Assembly (NCBI GenBank): GCA_028708195.1
Contig: JAQVZK010000122.1
Location: 1-7,057 of the forward strand
From: Desulfovibrio sp.
GTDB taxonomy: Bacteria; Desulfobacterota; Desulfovibrionia; Desulfovibrionales; Desulfovibrionaceae
DNA length: 7,057 nt
Reading direction: 5' to 3'
Shown here: positions 1-4,180 of the stretch, one piece after another
Numbering within the stretch: position 1 is the stretch's first letter
Layout: every line of letters starts with the position of its first letter
Notes under the pieces: generated by a model
The model's database searches: none
Seen by the model: only the letters and a program-made list of their open reading frames with translations
What the model was told of the DNA's origin: nothing
Position numbers and translations under genes: made by a program

Positions 1-4
1 CGCT

Positions 5-50
5 AAAAGCCATTGGGCGCGGCCTGTGCAGGCTGCGCCCAATGGCTTTT
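5..50. terminator. Bidirectional intrinsic terminator hairpin
   Basis: A perfect 16-bp inverted repeat has its arms at 5-20 and 35-50. It can be extended inward through a G-T wobble and three more pairs to about 20 bp, closing on a 6-base loop (25-30). One outer end is AAAA and the other TTTT followed by C and TT, so each strand carries a GC-rich stem followed by a U tract. It lies one base past the stop codon of the leftward gene at 52-636, which it would terminate. It could equally stop rightward transcription arriving from outside the left edge. The arms are seen directly; the terminator role is inferred from shape and position. Confidence 0.85.
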
Positions 51-51
51 C

Positions 52-636
52 TTAATTGAAGGTGCCGTCATCCTTGCCGTGCTCATAGCCGGGCAAAAGA
101 ACGCTCGCGCTCTCTGCCTGCCCCTGCCCCTTGGGGCATTGGTCCTGCAAATGGCAGATTTCGCAGCCACCGCGAAAAGGAAAATGCGTCACAACCGCGT
201 AGCGTCGTGCCAGCAGTGTTCCACCGGGCTTGTATTCCAGCCCAAGATCGGCCAAAATAGCCTTCAATGATTCTGTGGGTCTGGGCGAAGGCGCACAGCC
301 TGCGTCCTCCACCTGAGGCAGCACCATCTGCACAGCGCTCATGCACATGAATTGTGCCAGATTATTTATCATAAACCCGTCAGAAGCGGATTTTTCCCAA
401 GCCTCATCCACGTCAACTTCCACTTCTTCTGGAAGCCAGATTGCCAGATACGAAATTTTGCCAGTGTTGATCTCGCGCACTTTAAGTTGCGGCAACCACT
501 GCCCCCACAATTCGACCAGGCGTTCCAAAACTGCCCCACCAAGGCGGGTCTCCTGGCTCATGACCAAAAAACCTTCCATATCAAAATAGGGCTGAATGTT
601 GTGTTCTTTCACGCCCGTGCTGCTTACCTCGCTCAC
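52..636 (-). CDS. Hypothetical protein with C-x2-C-x5-C cluster (194 aa)
   Basis: I do not recognise this family. With a GTG start at 636 the product is 194 residues, with no signal peptide or membrane segment, so it is probably cytosolic. The first half is acidic with a predicted alpha/beta character (K60-ISYLAIWLPEEVEVDVDEAW). Residues 123-145 (LKAILADLGLEYKPGGTLLAR) look like a helix, a turn and a helix or strand. The C-terminal part carries C158-E-I-C161-H-L-Q-D-Q-C167-P, with further Cys at 98 and 114. Three or four of these could bind a metal, either a [4Fe-4S] cluster or zinc. GTG 636 is preferred over GTG 642 because the strong AAGGAG site at 647-642 sits 5 bases before it, whereas the same site overlaps GTG 642. 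A later in-frame ATG at 579 (residue 20) lacks such a site. The gene is monocistronic within the window, with its own terminator at 5-50. That it is a real gene is fairly sure; its function is unknown. Confidence 0.8.
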   Translation of the reverse strand: MSEVSSTGVKEHNIQPYFDMEGFLVMSQETRLGGAVLERLVELWGQWLPQLKVREINTGKISYLAIWLPEEVEVDVDEAWEKSASDGFMINNLAQFMCMSAVQMVLPQVEDAGCAPSPRPTESLKAILADLGLEYKPGGTLLARRYAVVTHFPFRGGCEICHLQDQCPKGQGQAESASVLLPGYEHGKDDGTFN

Positions 637-641
637 ATACA

Positions 642-647
642 CTCCTT
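642..647 (-). promoter_or_regulatory. Shine-Dalgarno site deciding the start of the leftward gene
   Basis: On the minus strand AAGGAG reads from 647 to 642 and is followed by five bases and GTG at 636. The in-frame GTG at 642-640 begins on the last base of this site and so could not use it. An ATG at 638 is out of frame and followed at once by TGA. The site therefore supports the 636 start. Confidence 0.7.
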
Positions 648-661
648 CAATGAAATAAAGA

Positions 662-676
662 ACGGCTTTTCGCCGT
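662..676 (-). other. Small leader hairpin upstream of the leftward gene
   Basis: On the minus strand ACGGC and GCCGT form a 5-bp stem around a GAAAA loop, followed by the T-rich run TCTTTATTTC. It lies about 15 bases before the AAGGAG site, in the predicted 5' leader. The stem is short. It could be a weak attenuator, an mRNA-stabilising stem or a chance repeat. Confidence 0.3.
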
Positions 677-727
677 CACTGAAACAGGTTTACGCCCGAC
701 TGACGGATGCGCATATGCCCCACTGAT

Positions 728-755
728 AGTTTAACCAAGGGCCGGGTATCGTCAA
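728..755 (-). promoter_or_regulatory. Candidate sigma-70 promoter for the leftward gene
   Basis: On the minus strand TTGACG (755-750) matches five of six bases of the -35 consensus. After a 16-base spacer, TAAACT (733-728) matches four of six bases of the -10 consensus. Transcription would start near 721, giving a leader of about 85 bases that includes the hairpin at 662-676. This rests on consensus matching by eye only. Confidence 0.4.
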
Positions 756-834
756 GGCCCCTGCGCACAAATTGAGCCAAGTTTATGCAGGTGCGCCAAT
801 GTTTTTCGGCTATTTTCAAGAGGGGCCAGACAAA

Positions 835-891
835 ATGATATTCACTGCCCCACCCTCAGGTTACGGGCAGACGCAATCAGGCTGGCATTGA
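835..891 (+). CDS. Possible 18-aa leader peptide
   Basis: ATG at 835 opens an 18-codon frame (MIFTAPPSGYGQTQSGWH) ending in TGA at 889-891. A purine-rich AAGAGGGG run at 818-825 lies 9 bases upstream and would be a good ribosome site. The frame ends 5 bases before a weak hairpin (896-924) followed by a T run, an arrangement typical of leader-peptide attenuators ahead of operons. The peptide shows no run of codons for one amino acid, so no attenuation signal is evident. It may be a chance ORF. Confidence 0.2.
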   Translation: MIFTAPPSGYGQTQSGWH

Positions 892-895
892 CCTG

Positions 896-927
896 AAAGC
901 AGCTTTACTTGGCAGAGCCGCTTTTTT
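896..927 (+). terminator. Weak hairpin with T run, possible attenuator
   Basis: AAAGC (896-900) pairs with GCTTT (920-924), and GCT (902-904) with AGC (916-918), across one A/C mismatch and an 11-base loop. TTTTTT runs over 922-927. The stem is short and part of the T run lies inside it, so termination would be inefficient. It lies about 50 bases before the start of the 124-residue protein gene and overlaps a promoter candidate, so the two readings compete. Confidence 0.2.
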
Positions 928-932
928 ATCAT
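904..932 (+). promoter_or_regulatory. Candidate sigma-70 promoter for the miaB operon
   Basis: TTTACT (904-909; four of six to -35 consensus) and TATCAT (927-932; five of six to -10 consensus) are separated by 17 bases. Transcription would start near 939, giving a leader of about 35 bases before the ATG at 975. This is the best-placed promoter for the three genes 975-3327. It was judged by eye. Confidence 0.4.
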
Positions 933-974
933 ATGCCATAGCCCCATACATACACGAAAGGTAAAGGAAGGCGC

Positions 975-1349
975 ATGAACAAGCCAAACGCACATCCGGC
1001 CAAAATACGGTACAGATACAATATGGACAAAGAGGCCCGCCTTCAAACGGCCCACGGCGTATGGGGAGGCATTAATCCTCAGGGCGAAATAGAAATAAAC
1101 TTCTATCATGAAAGCGATTCGCTGCCGGCATTTTCAGAGCAGCTTGTTGCTCCGGACGGCTCCATTGGCCATGAGATGGTGCCCGGTGAGGACGATTTGC
1201 GCGAAGTTACCCGCTGCATTCACAGTCGTGTTCTGCTCAACTACCATACGGCCCGCGCCGTACTTGACTGGCTGGAAGACCGCGTTGCCGCTCTTGAAGA
1301 AGAGGGGGCTACCGGCATGTACGAGGCTGATCTGGATATCGAACAATAA
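975..1349 (+). CDS. Small conserved-looking hypothetical protein, DUF3467-like in outline
   Basis: The product is 124 residues, acidic at the C terminus, with no signal or membrane segment. ATG 975 follows an AGGAAG site at 965-970 by four bases, so the start is well supported. The N-terminal part (RYRYNMD...ARLQTAHGVWGGINPQGEIEINFYHE) has alternating hydrophobic residues typical of beta strands. After a loop, residues 76-110 (EVTRCIHSRVLLNYHTARAVLDWLEDRVAALEEE) form a strand and then a long amphipathic helix. This strand pattern, followed by a 'had to be aligned here' type of helix, recalls DUF3467-type small proteins, but I hold that only tentatively. It is the first gene of the probable operon, ending five bases before miaB, and its translation probably feeds ribosomes into miaB, which has no clear site of its own. 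Function is unknown. Confidence 0.8.
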   Translation: MNKPNAHPAKIRYRYNMDKEARLQTAHGVWGGINPQGEIEINFYHESDSLPAFSEQLVAPDGSIGHEMVPGEDDLREVTRCIHSRVLLNYHTARAVLDWLEDRVAALEEEGATGMYEADLDIEQ

Positions 1350-1354
1350 TCGCC

Positions 1355-2719
1355 ATGACTGAAAAAACCTACCATATCATAACATTCGGCTGCCAGATGA
1401 ATGTGCACGACTCCCAGTGGCTTGGGCGTGCCCTCACTGTGCGCGGTTTTACCGAAGCGCCCCTTGAGGAAGCTCAGGTGGTTGTGGTCAATACCTGTTC
1501 GGTACGCGAAAAGCCGGAACAAAAAGTCATCAGCGCTCTTGGGCGTATCCGCCAGGTTACCGGGGGCAATCCCGGCGTTCTGGTGGGCGTGGCTGGCTGT
1601 GTGGCGCAACAACTGGGCGAAGCATTTTTTGCAAAAGAAAAGCAGGTGCGCCTGGTAGCGGGCAGTGACGGCATCAGTGGGGCCCCGGCTGCCATTGAAC
1701 GCCTGCTGGAAGAACCGACCTTGCGCCTTTCACTCCTGGACTTCACAAGCCACTATGTGGAACGCGAAGCCGGGCCAGAAGCTGCCACAGCTCCTTCCGG
1801 GCCTGTGGCCTACATCAATATCATGCAGGGTTGCGACAACTTTTGCGCCTACTGTATCGTCCCCTTCACGCGGGGACGGCAAAAATCGCGCTCCTCAACG
1901 GCCATTCTTGAAGAGTGCCGCGCGGTTCTTGACAAAGGGGCACGAGAAATCAGCCTGCTAGGTCAAAACGTCAACGCTTTTGGTCAGGATAAAAGCGGTG
2001 ATGGAACGAGCTTTGCGCAGCTCTTGCGCCAGGTGGCGGCCCTGCCCGGCCTTGAGCGCCTGCGCTACGTAACCCCGCACCCCAAGGATATGGGGCCTGA
2101 AGATGTGGCGGCATTTGCAGGGCTGCCCCAACTGTGTCCCCGCTTGCACCTTCCCCTTCAGGCTGGCTCCGATGCGGTGTTAAAGAACATGCGCCGCCGC
2201 TACGACAGTGAAGCCTTTTTGCACCTGGTAGAAAACCTACGCAGCGCAAGGCCAGATATTGCCCTGTCCACTGACCTTATTGTCGGCTTTCCTGGCGAAA
2301 CTGAAGAGGACTTTCAGGCAACACTGGACATGATGCGGGCCTGTAATTTCATGTCCAGCTTTTCATTCATTTATTCAGACCGGCCCGGTGCCCGCGCGGC
2401 ACTTTTTCCTGACAAAATACCGCAAGACGTTGCCCAGAACCGTCTGCTCCGCCTGCAAGCCCTGCAGGACGAACTGGGCGCGCGCTGGCTTGCTGACCGC
2501 AAAAAGGCTGAGGAGCAAACCACTCTTCTGCTCGAAGGCCCAAGCCCCAAGAGCGGTGAAGGGCAAGAACCCAGTTGGCAGGGGCGTGACCCTTATGGCG
2601 TGCCGGTTCATGTGCCATTACCGGCAGATACCGACCACACAGGCAAGCTTGTTTCGGTACGCATTGCTGAGGCCAAAAAGCACAGCCTGATGGCCGTACG
2701 CACGGGGGAGCCATGGTAG
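1355..2719 (+). CDS. miaB: tRNA-2-methylthio-N6-dimethylallyladenosine synthase MiaB
   Basis: A radical SAM methylthiotransferase that converts N6-isopentenyladenosine at position 37 of tRNAs reading UNN codons to the 2-methylthio form (ms2i6A), using two [4Fe-4S] clusters and two SAM molecules. The 454 residues match the usual MiaB length. The N-terminal UPF0004 domain (about 5-125) has the auxiliary-cluster cysteines C13 (FGCQMN), C48 (NTCSVRE) and C82 (GCVAQ). The radical SAM core (about 150-380) has C160-x3-C164-x2-C167 in GCDNFCAYCIVPFTRGR, followed by SLLGQNVNAFG and STDLIVGFPGETEEDF. The C-terminal TRAM domain (about 385-450) holds WQGRDPYGVPVHV. The motifs favour MiaB over RimO (GCDNFCAYCIVP with GRQKSR) and over MtaB. 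No good ribosome site precedes ATG 1355; the upstream stop is five bases away, implying coupling. The last 7 bases overlap the next gene. MiaA, which makes the i6A substrate, is not in the window. Confidence 0.97.
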   Translation: MTEKTYHIITFGCQMNVHDSQWLGRALTVRGFTEAPLEEAQVVVVNTCSVREKPEQKVISALGRIRQVTGGNPGVLVGVAGCVAQQLGEAFFAKEKQVRLVAGSDGISGAPAAIERLLEEPTLRLSLLDFTSHYVEREAGPEAATAPSGPVAYINIMQGCDNFCAYCIVPFTRGRQKSRSSTAILEECRAVLDKGAREISLLGQNVNAFGQDKSGDGTSFAQLLRQVAALPGLERLRYVTPHPKDMGPEDVAAFAGLPQLCPRLHLPLQAGSDAVLKNMRRRYDSEAFLHLVENLRSARPDIALSTDLIVGFPGETEEDFQATLDMMRACNFMSSFSFIYSDRPGARAALFPDKIPQDVAQNRLLRLQALQDELGARWLADRKKAEEQTTLLLEGPSPKSGEGQEPSWQGRDPYGVPVHVPLPADTDHTGKLVSVRIAEAKKHSLMAVRTGEPW

Positions 2720-3327
2720 AGATGCATGTCTTCGGCCTGACCATTGACCCGCAGACAAAAACTCCCATTGTTATTCTGCGCGAAGTGGACGGAGAAACCG
2801 TTCTGCCTGTCTGGGTTGGCGCTATGGAGGCGATGACCGTATCCCTTGTGCTCAACAAAGAGAGTCTGCCGCGCCCACTTACCCACGATCTTTTGCTTAT
2901 GACACTTGGGGCGCTCAAGGCATCCCTCACGCGGGTGGAGATCACCGACCTCAAGGATAGCGTTTTTTTTGCCCTGCTGGTACTTGGCGGGCCAGAAGGC
3001 CGCGTGCGCGTGGACTGTCGCCCGTCAGACGCCATTGCCCTGGCAATGCGGGCCAAAGCGCCCATCATGGTCAATGAAGACGTTTTGCGCCGGGCTGCCG
3101 AAGCTCAGGAAAAGGCCGAGCAAAGACTGCACGAAGAGGTTTTGTCGCCCGTGCCTGACGCGGCTACCGGTGTGGTACGCAAGGCCGGAGCCCGCAAGGA
3201 GGCTGACATCCTGCACAGTCAGCTTTTGCGCGGCACGAGCCTGCCCGACAATATTGACCCCGAAGAAGACCGCCGCTTTCGTGAATTGCTGCGTTCGCTT
3301 GAACCCATTTCACGGCGTAAAATGTAG
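2713..3327 (+). CDS. Bifunctional nuclease (BFN/DUF151) family protein
   Basis: A member of the DUF151 family. Plant members have reported DNase and RNase activity, and Thermotoga TM0160 is the structural prototype. The biochemical role of bacterial members is mostly unproven, so nuclease function is inferred. The family core covers residues 1-125: VFGLTIDPQTKTPIVILRE (6-24), LPVWVGAMEA (31-40), PRPLTHDLL (53-61), DLKDSVFFALL (79-89), CRPSDAIALA (102-111) and APIMVNEDVL (116-125). Residues 126-204 form a charged extension: a helix rich in Glu, Ala and Arg, a linker, and a C-terminal DPEEDRRFRELLRSLEP helix. The ATG at 2713 overlaps the end of miaB (CCATGGTAG), which suggests coupled translation. 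A GGGGGAG run at 2704-2710 lies only two bases before it but 11 bases before an in-frame ATG at 2722, so the start could be either. The MVEM opening is common in the family, which favours 2713. Confidence 0.93.
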   Translation: MVEMHVFGLTIDPQTKTPIVILREVDGETVLPVWVGAMEAMTVSLVLNKESLPRPLTHDLLLMTLGALKASLTRVEITDLKDSVFFALLVLGGPEGRVRVDCRPSDAIALAMRAKAPIMVNEDVLRRAAEAQEKAEQRLHEEVLSPVPDAATGVVRKAGARKEADILHSQLLRGTSLPDNIDPEEDRRFRELLRSLEPISRRKM

Positions 3328-3480
3328 CTCCCCCCGTCAGAAAATCCTATAATTTTTCTAGACAACTTAACCCCATGAAAAAATGTACTTATTTTTCATA
3401 TAACTAACAAAAATCCAACCAGCCCCAGCCTAAAGGTTTTTTCTTCTGTTCCGAATAGATGGCATAACAGGGAAAAAAAC
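3328..3480 (+). promoter_or_regulatory. AT-rich intergenic region with possible promoter and weak terminators
   Basis: This 153-bp gap is clearly richer in A and T than its flanks and ends the miaB operon. TATAAT at 3348-3353 is a perfect -10 hexamer but has no recognisable -35. An AT-only-type dyad ATGAAAAA/TTTTTCAT (3375-3382 and 3392-3399, 9-base loop) lies further on. AGCC-TAAA-GGTT followed by TTTT (3427-3442) is a very short stem with a T run and could be a weak terminator. The region probably ends the upstream operon and carries the promoter of the zinc-ribbon gene. No element is strong enough to name with certainty. Confidence 0.35.
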
Positions 3481-3882
3481 ATGCTGAACTATCGCCTTTT
3501 CAAAGAAATAAATGATCTCTTTGCTTCGGGGCAATATCGTAAAGCGCGTCATCTGCTCATGGAAGTTCAATCTCGTTGCATTGCGCTTCGTGACGAAATC
3601 AGCTTGCTCCAAGTACGCCTGAAAACACTGGAAGACGCGGCCGTTCTTAAAGAGAATCTTGAAGCCAAAGACGGGTTCTACTGGCTGTTCACCGATACTC
3701 TGCGGCAGGGGCCGTTTTGCCCCCATTGCTATGAAAGCGAGGGCGGCCTCATCCGGCTTGAGCGCTCGCATAAAGCCCTGCAATGCCCGTATTGCCACGC
3801 CACATATGCTGTCATGGCAAATGAGGAGTATCAGGAGGGCTCCGCCGTGCGACACGCCCGCATCATCCCCTTTGCACGCTGA
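3481..3882 (+). CDS. Helical protein with C-terminal zinc ribbon
   Basis: The product is 133 residues and I do not recognise a named family. Residues 1-62 are predicted helical: LFKEINDLFASGQYRKARHLLMEVQ resembles one TPR-like helical hairpin, and CIALRDEISLLQVRLKTLEDAAVLKENLE has coiled-coil heptad spacing. Residues 64-75 (DGFYWLFTDTLR) are a short aromatic link. The C-terminal domain has C80-P-H-C83 and C102-P-Y-C105 separated by 18 residues, a classic zinc-ribbon with two knuckles. A basic tail (RHARIIPFAR) ends the chain. ATG 3481 follows CAGGGA (3468-3473) by about eight bases, so the start is good. No signal or membrane segment is seen, so it is probably cytosolic. Zinc ribbons of this kind bind nucleic acid or protein partners; which applies here is unknown. 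It stands alone between two gaps. Confidence 0.82.
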   Translation: MLNYRLFKEINDLFASGQYRKARHLLMEVQSRCIALRDEISLLQVRLKTLEDAAVLKENLEAKDGFYWLFTDTLRQGPFCPHCYESEGGLIRLERSHKALQCPYCHATYAVMANEEYQEGSAVRHARIIPFAR

Positions 3883-3993
3883 TTTGCTTGCCTACTGAGC
3901 CACACCACTATAGGATTTGTGCAAGAACACGGCGGACACCGGCCCGTTGCATATTTTTACACCCAGAGCACCGTTACTTTGAAATGCCTTGTG

Positions 3994-4009
3994 GGGAGTG
4001 CGCCTTGCA
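3994..4009 (+). promoter_or_regulatory. Weak sigma-54-type promoter candidate
   Basis: GG at 3995-3996 and GC at 4007-4008 are exactly 10 bases apart, and the -12 part is a full TTGCA. The -24 part reads GGGAGT rather than TGGCAC, matching only at GG. Transcription would start near 4020, leaving a leader of about 160 bases. No enhancer site was identified. A chance match is quite possible. Confidence 0.15.
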
Positions 4010-4098
4010 AAAAGATATCTTCCCACGACCTACCCCTTAAACCTTTTATTCTTGTTCAGCATGCTATAGGGAGTCTCCTGACCCGAAGCGGAGTTTCC

Positions 4099-4113
4099 AA
4101 AGGCAGCGCCTTT
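4099..4113 (+). other. Small leader stem-loop
   Basis: AAAGGC and GCCTTT form a 6-bp perfect stem around AGC. It lies about 65 bases before the ribosome site of the receiver-TPR gene. It has no T run, so it is not a terminator. It could be a leader structure or chance. Confidence 0.25.
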
Positions 4114-4170
4114 CAGGCAACACTGTCTTGAAGTTAATCTGCTCCAGAGTGGCATTTGCCCCTTGCCCGT

Positions 4171-4175
4171 AAGGA
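4171..4175 (+). promoter_or_regulatory. Ribosome site deciding the receiver-TPR start
   Basis: AAGGA at 4171-4175 is followed by five bases and ATG at 4181. A longer frame could begin with TTG at 4163, six codons earlier, but that codon lies upstream of this site. ATG 4181 also places the first receiver strand (LNILLL) at the usual distance from the N terminus. Confidence 0.75.
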
Positions 4176-4180
4176 TCGAC

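Larger units (their letters stand above)
637..974. other. Divergent intergenic region (338 bp)
   Basis: No protein gene of normal size is supported here. Open frames crossing it on either strand are extensions of shadow frames and lack ribosome sites. It separates the leftward Cys-cluster gene from the rightward miaB operon and so should hold both promoters. Visible elements are a leftward promoter candidate (728-755), overlapping short palindromes (707-718), a small leader hairpin (662-676), a 6-bp inverted repeat GCGCAC/GTGCGC with a 22-base loop (763-768 and 791-796), a possible 18-codon leader ORF (835-891), and a rightward promoter candidate overlapping a weak hairpin with a T run (896-932). 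Confidence 0.6.
3883..4180 (+). promoter_or_regulatory. Intergenic region and leader of the receiver-TPR gene
   Basis: No gene is supported in this 298-bp gap. A frame from GTG 3919 (70 codons) lacks a ribosome site and its translation looks random. Possible elements are a GG-N10-GC arrangement ending in TTGCA (3994-4009), which fits the spacing of a sigma-54 promoter but matches the -24 box poorly, and a 6-bp stem AAAGGC-AGC-GCCTTT (4099-4113) in the presumed leader. GGAGT occurs twice at 4070-4074 and 4090-4094. No clear terminator follows the zinc-ribbon gene. Confidence 0.35.

Noticed and set aside
13..270. Rightward 85-codon frame over the terminator and the leftward gene
   Set aside because: It runs antisense through the 194-residue gene, its first codons lie in the hairpin, and there is no ribosome site.
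352..726. Rightward 124-codon frame
   Set aside because: It is antisense to the leftward gene for most of its length, its translation lacks any recognisable pattern, and it has no ribosome site.
2367..3074. Leftward 235-codon frame
   Set aside because: It is fully antisense to miaB and the DUF151 gene, both of which are unambiguous. The protein is rich in Arg, Ser and Thr as expected of a shadow frame in GC-rich DNA.
3984..4040. 18-codon ORF with a C-x2-C motif (MPCGEC...)
   Set aside because: No ribosome site precedes it, and the motif is too short to mean anything in an isolated frame.
4060..4140. Possible riboswitch in the leader of the receiver-TPR gene
   Set aside because: The repeated GGAGT and the 6-bp stem prompted a comparison with c-di-GMP, glycine, TPP and SAM classes, but I could not fit the conserved bases of any of them.
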